This document shows, one piece after another, positions 14,596 through 22,528 of a stretch of 32,584 bases of DNA. The notes under the pieces were generated by a model. The model was not told the DNA's origin and did no database searches. It worked only from the letters and a program-made list of their open reading frames with translations. The stretch is from positions 1-32,584 of the forward strand of contig DAISGI010000028.1 in NCBI GenBank assembly GCA_036823195.1. The letters are read 5' to 3'. This DNA is from UBA4874 sp002399435 (GTDB lineage Bacteria; Bacillota; Clostridia; Caldicoprobacterales; DTU083). The first letter of the stretch is position 1, and each line of letters begins with the position of its first letter. Position numbers and translations under genes: made by a program.

Positions 14596-15963
14596 TTAAT
14601 CTGTGCAATCCCACGAAAAGCTGATTAAGCACATAACGGCTGCTTTTTCAAGCTGCAATCTGGCTTTTTCCGGCAACATTTTCTTAAATGCTTGCAATGC
14701 ATGGTATATTTTTAATTCACTCTCATCATACAAAAAGTCCTCATTGGGATATCGCTTGAGCAATGCGGCTATTTCAGCAGATGGAATCCTTCGGAAAATA
14801 TGAAGCAATTCGTCCTGTATCAAATCCGCATCCCGTAAAATTTCCAGCAAATCACCAAAGGAAGAGATTCTGTTGCAGATGATGTCCGCTTTGCCATTGG
14901 CGCTGTTACACTGAAGAAGATCATTAAGTATTGCAGTATAGGATTTGTCATCCATCCGTTCTCCATAGGATAACACGATTTTTTGATTATCTTCCGGGTA
15001 GAAGGGGATCAAAAACACCTTGTCCAGACAGTTATGATGTGCTGCATTTTTGATGGATACTGCAATTTTTGTGATACTGTTTTTTAGATAGTCACTCAAA
15101 TCGGAAGAGCAATTCAGTTCGGCTATCAATTGATCTAATGCATTTTTTATCAGCTGCTCAACCTCATCAATGCCTTTCCCGGAAAACAGATCCGCTAAAG
15201 TATCTATGTCATTGTGGCTCAAATTCAGATCACGGCCTGGGTGGTAAGTTAAAATACATCCAAGCGAAGCAGTTAATACTGGCTCGTATATATTCATCAA
15301 AACTTTCTGGTAGTTTTCATCAAGTCCGCATAGTAGGTGATGAACTGCATTTTCGGAAAAGTATGAGCAAAACCTGTTTTCATGGGTAATATTCTGCAAA
15401 TACTTTTCTATAAACTCTATACCGTCAAGATCATATACACCGTTGAAGGTAGGATAATCCGCTGTGATATGGATTTCTTGTGCGGAGAATTTTGGATTAT
15501 ACAACTTAAAAAAACCATTGATGCCGTCGACTGCTGTTAAGCGATAAAACACATTTTGAGTTTTGAATAAGCATTTTTTTAACCGCAAATGTGTCTGTTT
15601 CGCAATCATAATCTTCCAATTGATTTTTTTTAACCCCGAATAGAACAAGTGGTCTAAATTCTCAGTTCTTAACGCATCAATAGCATCCTCAGGAGAAGCA
15701 TAGGATTTCAACTGAACCCCCACGGTATATAAGATAGATGCTAATAAGTCCTGTGCCTTTTCTATTCGTATGGAACTGCTGTTACCATTATTAAAAAGTT
15801 CTGTCCGCTTGGCTAATAGCGTCAGGCTTTCAAGTTGCATACGCTCTATCTCTGTGTCTGAGAACAATGCACAAAGCTGCCCCTGCTCAATTAATGAAAC
15901 AAAGTAATTTCTTCCACTCAATGCGGATCTGTTTATAAAATGTATTCGATCAATATTCGTCAT
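14596..15963 (-). CDS. DUF6179 family protein
   Basis: 455 residues, no signal peptide or membrane segment. It opens INRSALSGRNYFVSLIEQGQ and shows long alpha-helical stretches, YYPEDN/SYGERMDDKSYTAILN-type segments in the last third (FLIPFYPEDNQKIVLSYGER) and an end rich in helix (LKIYHALQAFKKMLPEKARL). I recognise the pair with the gene before it as DUF6323-DUF6179, two uncharacterised families that stand together in Bacillota. The start overlaps the DUF6323 stop by 14 bases with AAGGAGG six bases ahead, a sign of tight coupling and probably a complex. Several Cys are spread (FCSYFSE, HNCLDK, CNSANGKADIICN). The role is unknown; the TetR gene in front suggests response to a ligand. Confidence 0.8.
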   Translation of the reverse strand: MTNIDRIHFINRSALSGRNYFVSLIEQGQLCALFSDTEIERMQLESLTLLAKRTELFNNGNSSSIRIEKAQDLLASILYTVGVQLKSYASPEDAIDALRTENLDHLFYSGLKKINWKIMIAKQTHLRLKKCLFKTQNVFYRLTAVDGINGFFKLYNPKFSAQEIHITADYPTFNGVYDLDGIEFIEKYLQNITHENRFCSYFSENAVHHLLCGLDENYQKVLMNIYEPVLTASLGCILTYHPGRDLNLSHNDIDTLADLFSGKGIDEVEQLIKNALDQLIAELNCSSDLSDYLKNSITKIAVSIKNAAHHNCLDKVFLIPFYPEDNQKIVLSYGERMDDKSYTAILNDLLQCNSANGKADIICNRISSFGDLLEILRDADLIQDELLHIFRRIPSAEIAALLKRYPNEDFLYDESELKIYHALQAFKKMLPEKARLQLEKAAVMCLISFSWDCTD

Positions 15964-16420
15964 CTAGTTCCTCCTTGAAATCTTTCATATGAATACAGTT
16001 CAGTTTACGGGCAAGTTCCGGCAATTCTCTCCCGGATAATAGCTCTAACGAGCCACAGCAAGTGCCATTAAAGGACTTTTGCATGAAGGCAATCAAGTCG
16101 TTATCGCTAATCATATCCAATGTTTCATTCTTGAAGGAATAAAATATATCTACCAATTCATGCAGTGTATCTTCGTAGTTTTGCTGAGTAATATAAGGAG
16201 AATCACAAAAAGCTAAAATCAGCTTATCTATTACACCACCGCTAAATTCAATTCTGCCCGTGTTTTTAAGTGAATCAGACCTTGTTTTGACCAAAGCAAC
16301 TGCCTGCTGCTCTGTCAGGATCAGACCGTATTTTGCTGTTTCCTCATTCATTTTCAGGACTTCGCTTATAGCCTGTTTTTGAATGAGGCTGCTGTTAAAT
16401 AATTCTAATTCAAAGCTCAA
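15950..16420 (-). CDS. DUF6323 family protein
   Basis: 156 residues starting at a TTG (16420) with an excellent AAAGGAGGG site seven bases upstream. Helical throughout: SSLIQKQAISEVLKMNEETA, YGLILTEQQAVALVKTRSDS, then RIEFSGGVIDKLILAFCDSP YITQQNYEDTL-type segments and MQKSFNGTCCGSLELLSGRE near the end. The TEQQA..L...R..SL..TGRIEFGGG pattern is what I associate with DUF6323. No membrane segment is present. It lies between the TetR regulator and its constant partner DUF6179. The TTG start may keep its level below that of its neighbours. Function unknown. Confidence 0.8.
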   Translation of the reverse strand: MSFELELFNSSLIQKQAISEVLKMNEETAKYGLILTEQQAVALVKTRSDSLKNTGRIEFSGGVIDKLILAFCDSPYITQQNYEDTLHELVDIFYSFKNETLDMISDNDLIAFMQKSFNGTCCGSLELLSGRELPELARKLNCIHMKDFKEELDDEY

Positions 16421-16462
16421 GTAACTCCCTCCTTTTCTTTGTGTAGGTGATATGGCATGACC

Positions 16463-17107
16463 CTATATGCGTTCTTTCAATAGAGAATTAACAATTTGTG
16501 TGTAACCGTAATCAAGAAATTCACTATCTGTCATACCGAGCTGTTTTTTAATAACCATTTCTTTTGTTTCAACTAATGACAGTAATGATGAAATGTTCGA
16601 CCACATAATATACACAGTTGCCATTGGATTAATATCTTCTCTTACCACTTTCTGTTTTATCCCATCTTCTATAAAGCTTGCAAGAATTTGATTGATTTCA
16701 TCCCCTAAAGAAAGTATTCGAATAATGACTTCTGGAATATCCTTTTCGTTAAAGGCGGTTGGCTTTGCTTTTATCACACTGTCCACAGAAATAGGGGAAT
16801 CATATTGATACGATTTAAAAGCAGTACAAATGATATGATACCTGCCAAGAAAATCTTTGCTTTTACTAAGTGCAGTGCTAATATTGGCTTTTAGAGAAAG
16901 CAACCCCTTTTCGATAATATGGTATAGGATGTCCTCCTTACTTTCGTAATACGAGTAGATAGTTCTTCGACTGTATTCAGAAGCCTTTGAAATGTCGTCA
17001 ATTGTAGTTTGGACAAAGCCTTTTTCCAAAAATAATCTATCAGCTGATATCATAATTTGTCTCCTATGCAAAGCAGCAACCGCTTCTTTTTTGTTTTCTC
17101 TGCTCAT
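16463..17107 (-). CDS. TetR/AcrR family transcriptional repressor
   Basis: 214 residues with the TetR helix-turn-helix at about 16-62: RLFLEKGFVQTTIDDISKAS and EYSRRTIYSYYESKEDILYH. The C-terminal part is all-helical and probably forms the ligand pocket and dimer face. The gene is first in the run with DUF6323 and DUF6179 (gap 42 bases). A perfect 27-base palindrome covers the -10 box of its own promoter, so self-repression, and control of the two DUF genes, is very likely. The inducer is unknown. Confidence 0.9.
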   Translation of the reverse strand: MSRENKKEAVAALHRRQIMISADRLFLEKGFVQTTIDDISKASEYSRRTIYSYYESKEDILYHIIEKGLLSLKANISTALSKSKDFLGRYHIICTAFKSYQYDSPISVDSVIKAKPTAFNEKDIPEVIIRILSLGDEINQILASFIEDGIKQKVVREDINPMATVYIMWSNISSLLSLVETKEMVIKKQLGMTDSEFLDYGYTQIVNSLLKERI

Positions 17108-17126
17108 CTTAATGAACCACCATTCT

Positions 17127-17170
17127 ATTTAGTATACTATAAGTATACTAAATCCCAGTTAGTTTGTCAA
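17127..17170 (-). promoter_or_regulatory. TetR operon promoter with perfect palindromic operator
   Basis: On the minus strand TTGACA (17165-17170), exactly 17 bases, then TATACT (17142-17147): near-consensus sigma-A promoter. The palindrome ATTTAGTATACT / AGTATACTAAAT with a 3-base centre (17127-17153) covers the -10 box and start point. A perfect 12+3+12 dyad directly in front of a tetR gene is the usual autoregulatory operator. Confidence 0.88.
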
Positions 17171-17227
17171 TACTTCTCTAATAATTATAGGCTCTTGTGG
17201 ACCTTGAAGAATAAATCCTGCCTAACA

Positions 17228-17305
17228 GTATCATGTTCATCTGCGTTGCTTGCCGCAACGATATGCTCTGGGCTAAAATGATACTATAAGAAATGGAGGT
17301 ATCAT
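17228..17305 (+). promoter_or_regulatory. Possible XRE operator/promoter region with three GTATCAT boxes
   Basis: AGTATCAT (17228-17235) and its inverse ATGATACT (17278-17285) flank the likely promoter (TTGCCG, 18 bases, TAAAAT at 17273-17278). A third box GTATCAT (17299-17305) overlaps the space between ribosome site and start codon. Repeats of one motif around the start of an XRE gene suggest autoregulation. A small dyad GTTGC-TTGCC-GCAAC lies between. Confidence 0.45.
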
Positions 17306-17307
17306 TT

Positions 17308-17733
17308 ATGTTCAATGATAATTTAAAGGCACTCAGAAAAGCGAAAGGACTTTCACAGGAAGAGCTTGCCATTCGGTTGAATGTTGTTCGGCAAACAATT
17401 TCCAAATGGGAAAAGGGGCTTTCAGTACCTGATGCGGATATGCTGATAAGAATTGCAGAAATATTCGAAACTTCCGTCAGCAAGTTGTTAGGGGCAAAAA
17501 TCGTTGATGAAGCTGACACGGATCATGTTGCACAGCAGCTATCAAGAATCAATGAACAGCTTGCTATAAAAAACCACCGAGCGAAGTTAATCTGGAAGAT
17601 CATACTGGGTGCAATTATTGCAGTGATAGTGTTTAATCTTCTTTTAACAGTTATTGGGTTACAGATTTTTGAAAAAAACGACAAGCATACAGAAGTAAAA
17701 TCACAATCCGAAACTGTTATTCCGGAAGATTAG
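17308..17733 (+). CDS. XRE-family regulator with a C-terminal membrane helix
   Basis: 141 residues from ATG 17308, eight bases after GGAGG; the ATG at 17293 would contain that site and is rejected. An XRE/Cro helix-turn-helix covers residues 3-58 (LKALRKAKGLSQEELAIRLN, VVRQTISKWEKGLSVPDADM). A linker helix follows, then one membrane helix at about 93-116 (LIWKIILGAIIAVIVFNLLL) and a short polar tail. Such membrane-tied XRE proteins are common in clostridia next to transporter genes and may sense the envelope. It is divergent from the TetR operon; the nearest transporter is more than 1 kb away beyond MerR. Confidence 0.85.
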   Translation: MFNDNLKALRKAKGLSQEELAIRLNVVRQTISKWEKGLSVPDADMLIRIAEIFETSVSKLLGAKIVDEADTDHVAQQLSRINEQLAIKNHRAKLIWKIILGAIIAVIVFNLLLTVIGLQIFEKNDKHTEVKSQSETVIPED

Positions 17734-17747
17734 AGGTTGAAAAGGTG

Positions 17748-17807
17748 CACCCGTCCTTTTGGATTTACACCCATAAAAACGAATATGCACCCTATAAAAG
17801 CGAAAGT
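17748..17807. repeat. Three imperfect 20-bp tandem repeats, possible insertion-sequence end
   Basis: CACCC occurs at 17748, 17768 and 17788, exactly 20 bases apart. Units two and three are alike: CACCCATAAAAACGAATATG and CACCCTATAAAAGCGAAAGT. The first is preceded by GGTG. Regular 20-bp repeats starting with such a box are a feature of IS21-type termini, where they bind the transposase. No transposase gene is near, so at most a solo end remains. It lies between the convergent XRE and MerR genes. Confidence 0.45.
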
Positions 17808-17841
17808 GGGCCCACAAGTTTCAAAAATACGCCACTGTATA

Positions 17842-18738
17842 TTAATTTAATTCATACATATCCTTTGCTTTCGGAAACTTTTTCAGCATGATTTCATTTG
17901 CGGCTTCCACTTTTTTATGGTACCCGGCATAGGCGGGGCTAAGTATTTTCATGTTGGCTATTAAAACTTCCTGATAGCCGCTTTCCTTTTGAAAATCCAG
18001 CATAGACTTTTGAATTTTAGCAGCCTCAGAGTTTTTATACTCATCTGAACATTTATATTCAAGATATCGTTCTATTTGCTCATGGTTGCGCTCCAGGTAT
18101 CCCTCTGTATCAGTCAGCATCTCAAGCATTCTGCTATTTGTTTCTTCTTCAATTTTGACCGCATCACTTTTTGTACCCACAGTGAAGAAGGCTTCCAGAA
18201 ATTCAGAAAGCTCTGCAGGCAAGTATAGATTTACATGATCAAGATACCGCACGATTGCATCATAAGCTTTTCGTTGCTCCTCAGTTTCAATTGTCCCGTT
18301 CAGGAATCTGCCAAAATGCATAGATACATAAAGGCCATAGTTTCCGGGGAAAGCAAAAACCAATTTCTCTTTTATGGTGTATAAGTCCTCATCGTGTGTC
18401 TGCAGATAATCAAATTCCCGATTGACATCGTAGTCTGCAACCAGCCTGTCCATACACCTTTGTAGTTCACTCATACGTTGCATCCGTAAATCTGTGATAT
18501 ATCTGCACTTGGCCAAGGCTGCCGTTTTATTTGAGCTGGTTAGTATCTCTGCAATGTCGGCAATGTTGATGCCGCATTTTCTAAGCACGGATATCTCTTT
18601 CAGCGCAGATATATCGGCATCGCTGAAATCTCTGTACCCGTTTTCGAGTATCTGCGGATGTATCAGGTTTTTAGACTCGTAATATTCTATCGCTTTTTTG
18701 GTCAGTTTGCACTTCTCACAAACTTCTTTTATCAGCAT
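17842..18738 (-). CDS. MerR family regulator with large effector domain
   Basis: 298 residues from ATG 18738, three bases after GGGAGGAAAG. The start at 18756 would be a GTG ahead of that site. MerR helix-turn-helix at residues 1-70: LIKEVCEKCKLTKKAIEYYE, SKNLIHPQI, GYRDFSDADISALKEISVLR. A helical linker (MSELQRCMDRLVADYDVNRE) leads to a C-terminal domain of about 190 residues (FAFPGNYGLYVSMHFGRFLN, LYLPAELSEFLEAFF), larger than in metal sensors and without a Cys pair, so a small organic or drug ligand is more likely. Its own promoter has the long MerR-type spacer. It may also control the ABC transporter that ends 180 bases upstream on the same strand, but that is inference. Confidence 0.88.
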   Translation of the reverse strand: MLIKEVCEKCKLTKKAIEYYESKNLIHPQILENGYRDFSDADISALKEISVLRKCGINIADIAEILTSSNKTAALAKCRYITDLRMQRMSELQRCMDRLVADYDVNREFDYLQTHDEDLYTIKEKLVFAFPGNYGLYVSMHFGRFLNGTIETEEQRKAYDAIVRYLDHVNLYLPAELSEFLEAFFTVGTKSDAVKIEEETNSRMLEMLTDTEGYLERNHEQIERYLEYKCSDEYKNSEAAKIQKSMLDFQKESGYQEVLIANMKILSPAYAGYHKKVEAANEIMLKKFPKAKDMYELN

Positions 18739-18786
18739 AATCTTTCCTCCCAACACGATTCCATAATCCTAATTGCTCCTATAATC

Positions 18787-18817
18787 ATTTTAAGCCAGCC
18801 CCTAAGGGGGCAGTCAA
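18787..18817 (-). promoter_or_regulatory. MerR-type promoter with 19-bp spacer and dyad
   Basis: Minus strand: TTGACT (18812-18817), a 19-base spacer and TAAAAT (18787-18792). The spacer contains the GC-rich dyad CCCC-TTA-GGGG. A 19-bp spacing with a centred dyad is the hallmark of promoters twisted open by MerR regulators. The start codon of the MerR gene is 49 bases downstream, so autoactivation or autorepression is expected. Confidence 0.85.
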
Positions 18818-18916
18818 GTGTTTCCTGATTTTTATTTTGTTATCTTTTCCGCTGGCTTTGATTGATTGTATGATCCAAAGGGTGCCTCCGGTTATTTTCA
18901 TCCCATTGCAATTCAT

Positions 18917-20731
18917 TTACAATTCATTTAGCGTCTCTGTTACAGACATGTTCCGTAATCGTTTTGACGGAGCATAAACCGCCGCAATGGCTGCAAGAAA
19001 AACAAATAAAAGGATAATCAGCAGTGGCTTGACAGGCAAACTCCAGACAGCATAGCTGAAATGAGCGGTAATGAGCTTGTCATACAGCAATTTGCTGATA
19101 AGCAAACCAGCTGTACAGCCGACAATGCAGCCGGATAACGCATAGGTAAACGCTTCGGCAGCTATCATTTTTGTTATTTGGTGCCCGTCCATTCCAACCG
19201 CCCGCATTGCTCCGTACTGCTGTATTCTTGCAGATACACTCATGGAGATGCTGTTAACGATATTAAAAACCGTAACTAAGGTAATAATTTCCAAAAATCC
19301 ATATACACAGAGCACAAAGGCCGTATAGGTGCCGGTAGTGCGCTGGTCGCGTCTGTCACGAAACGTACAGTTTTCATCCAACAGGCTGCTGATTGCTGTC
19401 ACTTCTTTGTCTGTAGCATCCTTTGCCGTCTGTATCATAACAAGTGAGTAATCCGTTATACCAGTCAGACGGACAAATGTATCGCCGGAAGCAATCAGCG
19501 TTATTTTGCCATTTGTGAGGCCGTTCCTGCTGAAAGGGTCATATGTCAACAAACCTGCAATTTCAAGTTCCTCCTTGCCTGCCCGCACTTTATCGCCTAT
19601 TTTCAGGTGGCTGTCTTTGTCCCAGGTTGCAAGCACAGAATGACTATCTCCATACACCTTTGAGATATCGCTGCCCTTTTTTAGCATGCCGTCTTTTGTA
19701 AGGCAATCCAAATCAAATTCATCATAAGAAATCAGATCAATGGTACCGGAAGGTATCGGATCCCTTTCTGATTCGGCGGGAACATCAAAACAACTCCTGC
19801 GCCCAAAAACATGTTCAACACCTTCCATGCCACTGATTTTGTCAAGCAGCTTCCTGTCTATGGAATTGGAGCTGTCGCTGCTTGAAATGTCAATATCAGA
19901 AGTCCCGGACGATTGAGGCATGAGGTAGCCGATAAAATCAATCAGAACCGAAAAACTTAAAAAGAGAATAATACTGAGGGCAAACGAGCCGGTCATAAGG
20001 ATCCGATTTTTCCTTGCTGATACTGCATGATGAACGCCAAGAGCAGTTTCTATTTTGAAAGCGTGTGTATTCACCACTGCCTGACGTACACCTTTCGTAC
20101 TCTCTGAATTTCCGGAAACTGCTGTAACAGGAGATACTTTTGCTGCCCGTTTTGCCGGAGATCTTGCGGCAATCAGCACCGTGACAATACCTGTGATAAC
20201 CCCACTGAGGATACCAATTGCGCTGATTCCGAAAAGAGGGATATTGGAAAATTCTTCGCCAACAAGGAATCGTAGCGCAGCACACAGTCCCCATGTGGCT
20301 GCGATTCCAATTACAACGCCTGTCGGAACCGCAGTTTTGCACCAGTTCAGAGCTTCCAGTCTTACAAAATGGATAATTTGCTGTTTGCTCATTCCAATAC
20401 AGCGCATCATTCCGAAAAATTTTGTCCTTTGGGCGACACTGCTGTTGATACTGCTTGCAATCATCAGTACTCCTGCAATCAGAATGAGAACAACCAGCAC
20501 CGCAGCAATGGGATAGACTGTCTGTACCGCTGCACTGCTTCCAAACGCTTTCAGTGCCTGACTTCCATGCTTGTTCAATAATCTTGTTTCCTCCATTCGG
20601 ATCCCCATGTCCGCCATGCTGAAAACGGACGTTACGAGGAAAACGGCAAAGATGATGCATAGAAGCGTCATACGGTTTTGTCGTCTGTGTACCTTTGCAG
20701 AAATAGGGATCAGGCTAAGATAGCTTTTCAT
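18917..20731 (-). CDS. FtsX-like ABC transporter permease (MacB/BceB-type)
   Basis: 604 residues. The start at 20731 has GGGAGG about seven bases upstream inside the ATPase end; the GTG at 20740 is rejected. Two FtsX domains: an N-terminal helix (TLLCIIFAVFLVTSVFSMAD), three helices at about 70-195 (IAAVLVVLILIAGVLMIASS; VPTGVVIGIAATWGLCAAL; FGISAIGILSGVITGIVTVL), a further helix (ILMTGSFALSIILFLSFSVL), an outside domain of about 200 residues rich in Asp/Ser, then three closing helices ending in LLIILLFVFLAAIAAVYAPS. The MRCIGMSKQQI and MRAVGMDGHQI segments are the coupling helices to the ATPase. Substrates are probably peptides or lipid-bound antibiotics, judged from the adjacent two-component genes. 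Confidence 0.9.
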   Translation of the reverse strand: MKSYLSLIPISAKVHRRQNRMTLLCIIFAVFLVTSVFSMADMGIRMEETRLLNKHGSQALKAFGSSAAVQTVYPIAAVLVVLILIAGVLMIASSINSSVAQRTKFFGMMRCIGMSKQQIIHFVRLEALNWCKTAVPTGVVIGIAATWGLCAALRFLVGEEFSNIPLFGISAIGILSGVITGIVTVLIAARSPAKRAAKVSPVTAVSGNSESTKGVRQAVVNTHAFKIETALGVHHAVSARKNRILMTGSFALSIILFLSFSVLIDFIGYLMPQSSGTSDIDISSSDSSNSIDRKLLDKISGMEGVEHVFGRRSCFDVPAESERDPIPSGTIDLISYDEFDLDCLTKDGMLKKGSDISKVYGDSHSVLATWDKDSHLKIGDKVRAGKEELEIAGLLTYDPFSRNGLTNGKITLIASGDTFVRLTGITDYSLVMIQTAKDATDKEVTAISSLLDENCTFRDRRDQRTTGTYTAFVLCVYGFLEIITLVTVFNIVNSISMSVSARIQQYGAMRAVGMDGHQITKMIAAEAFTYALSGCIVGCTAGLLISKLLYDKLITAHFSYAVWSLPVKPLLIILLFVFLAAIAAVYAPSKRLRNMSVTETLNEL

Positions 20732-21410
20732 TTGCGGCACCTCCCAGGTCGGTCAGTACACCGTCGGATACCTGCAGTATCCGGTCTGCGGTTTGTGCGA
20801 TACTTCGATTATGGGTAATCATGATAATCGTCTGTTCATACTTCCTTGAGGCCTCTTTTAGCAAAGTGATCACCTCGCTGCTGTTCTGTGTGTCCAGATT
20901 ACCTGTCGGCTCGTCTGCAAGGATAAGGGATGGCCGCGTAATCAGTGCACGGCCTATTGCTGCACGCTGCTGCTGCCCGCCGGATAATTGACCGGGCAGA
21001 TGGCGGCTGCGATCCTTCAAATTTAGCACCGTAAGTAATTCCTGCAGATATCTCCTGTCGGGCTTTTGATAATCAAGCAATACGGGGAATATGATATTTT
21101 GCTCAATATTCAATTCCGGGATGAGATTGAAACTCTGAAAAACAAATCCAATATTTCTGCGCCGGAAGATTGTCCGGCTGCTGTCTTTCATCTCAAAAAT
21201 ATCCTCGCCGTCAATCCATACCTTGCCGGAAGTGGGGGTATCCAGTGCACCCAGCATATTGAGAAGCGTACTTTTGCCGGAACCCGATTCACCAACCACT
21301 GCCACGAATTCCCCCTTGGGAACACAAAAGCTGACTTTCTTTAAAGCATGTACTGCTGTTTCTCCGCTGCCATAAGTTTTGGAAATGGATTTGACTTCCA
21401 ATAAATTCAT
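20715..21410 (-). CDS. ABC transporter ATPase, LolD/MacB/BceA type
   Basis: 231 residues with Walker A GESGSGKST, Q-loop VFQSFNLIPELNIEQN, signature LSGGQQQRAAIGRAL, Walker B LILADEPTGNLD and H-loop MITHN. The ADEPTGNLD form and FQSFNLIP are marks of the MacB/LolD/BceA group that drives FtsX-type permeases. The gene overlaps the permease start by 17 bases. A GAGGTGG site lies seven bases before ATG 21410. It is separated by 72 bases from the kinase gene ahead of it, so it may have its own promoter under control of the regulator. Confidence 0.93.
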   Translation of the reverse strand: MNLLEVKSISKTYGSGETAVHALKKVSFCVPKGEFVAVVGESGSGKSTLLNMLGALDTPTSGKVWIDGEDIFEMKDSSRTIFRRRNIGFVFQSFNLIPELNIEQNIIFPVLLDYQKPDRRYLQELLTVLNLKDRSRHLPGQLSGGQQQRAAIGRALITRPSLILADEPTGNLDTQNSSEVITLLKEASRKYEQTIIMITHNRSIAQTADRILQVSDGVLTDLGGAANEKLS

Positions 21411-21482
21411 GGGTTGTCCACCTCTTTCTGTCTTGTTATTGAAAGATTAGCATGTCAGTCCTACTGTGATATGACGCTGACC

Positions 21483-22520
21483 CTACAATTCTGTAGGAAT
21501 TAAGAAATTGATTGTAAAGGTGGTACCAATGCCCAATTCGCTGTCCACCAGAATGGTTCCACTGTGTGCTTCAACAATGGCTTTCGCAAGCGGCAGGCCG
21601 AGTCCGATTCCCTGTGTGTCCTGAGAAAAGCGACTGCGATAGAATCTTTTAAAAATATGGTGTAAATCCTCCGGATGAATGCCGCTTCCATTGTCTTTTA
21701 TGATGACTTGAAGAACGGATGCAAATTGTTTCCATTCAATATGAATGGCATTTCCTTTTTGTGTATGGTCAAAAGCGTTTTTAACAATATTGCTGATGGC
21801 TTCCATTATCCAATTACGGTCGCATAAGAAAGTAATGTTGTTATCACCGGACAGATGCCATTCCTTTTCTTCCTGCCTGGCACGGAAAGAATAGTGCCTT
21901 TCTATGCTGTTCATCATTTCGGATACATTTTCTTCCGCCTTTTCAATCACAATTGTTCCGGAATCAAATTTTGTAATTTTCAAGAGGTTCTGCACCAGCA
22001 TTTCGATCCGGTCAAGCTCCTCTTCAGAAAGAACCGTAAATTTCTGGATTGTTGGAAGATTCTTTGCTTCGTCCTGCAGAATACCATTATAGATATTCAT
22101 GGCAGCAAGTGGAGTTTTTAACTGATGGGAAATATCGGAGATGGCATTTTTCAAAAACTGCTTTGCTCTTTCCTCTTTTTCAGCGTGGGCATTTAAAATG
22201 GAAGCCAGGGAGTTTACTTCATGGAATAGCCGGTACAGCTCTCCTTCTTCATCACATTCAATACGTGCGCTCTGATTTCCGGAAATATATTCTCTGATTT
22301 CCCTTACCGCATTTTCCATGGTTTTATTTTGTCCCGTGAAGTACCAGGCTCCGGCTGCCAATATGGAAAGGCCCATGATCAGGGAAGAAATCAGTATATA
22401 CCGTGCTGCATTTTCCAATTTCAAACCTATAAAAAGGACAGAAAGCAAGATGAATGCGATGATGAACATCAATGTTAAGGAAAAAAGCAATTTTATTTTT
22501 CTATTTGCCAGTATTCTCAT
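21483..22520 (-). CDS. Sensor histidine kinase, BceS-like topology
   Basis: 345 residues from ATG 22520 (GAGGTG four bases upstream); it starts eight bases after the regulator stop. Two membrane helices at about residues 10-32 and 40-61 with a linker of only some eight residues, as in intramembrane-sensing kinases that depend on an ABC transporter as the real sensor. HAMP-like part, then His132 in ISDISHQLKTPLAAMNIYNG, N box NIVKNAFDHTQ, G1 KDNGSGIHPED and G2 GIGLGLPLAKAIVEAHSG. The topology and the neighbouring ATPase/FtsX pair suggest a Bce-type detoxification module, although the permease has two FtsX units rather than the ten-helix BceB form. Confidence 0.9.
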   Translation of the reverse strand: MRILANRKIKLLFSLTLMFIIAFILLSVLFIGLKLENAARYILISSLIMGLSILAAGAWYFTGQNKTMENAVREIREYISGNQSARIECDEEGELYRLFHEVNSLASILNAHAEKEERAKQFLKNAISDISHQLKTPLAAMNIYNGILQDEAKNLPTIQKFTVLSEEELDRIEMLVQNLLKITKFDSGTIVIEKAEENVSEMMNSIERHYSFRARQEEKEWHLSGDNNITFLCDRNWIMEAISNIVKNAFDHTQKGNAIHIEWKQFASVLQVIIKDNGSGIHPEDLHHIFKRFYRSRFSQDTQGIGLGLPLAKAIVEAHSGTILVDSELGIGTTFTINFLIPTEL

Positions 22521-22528
22521 AAAGCACC

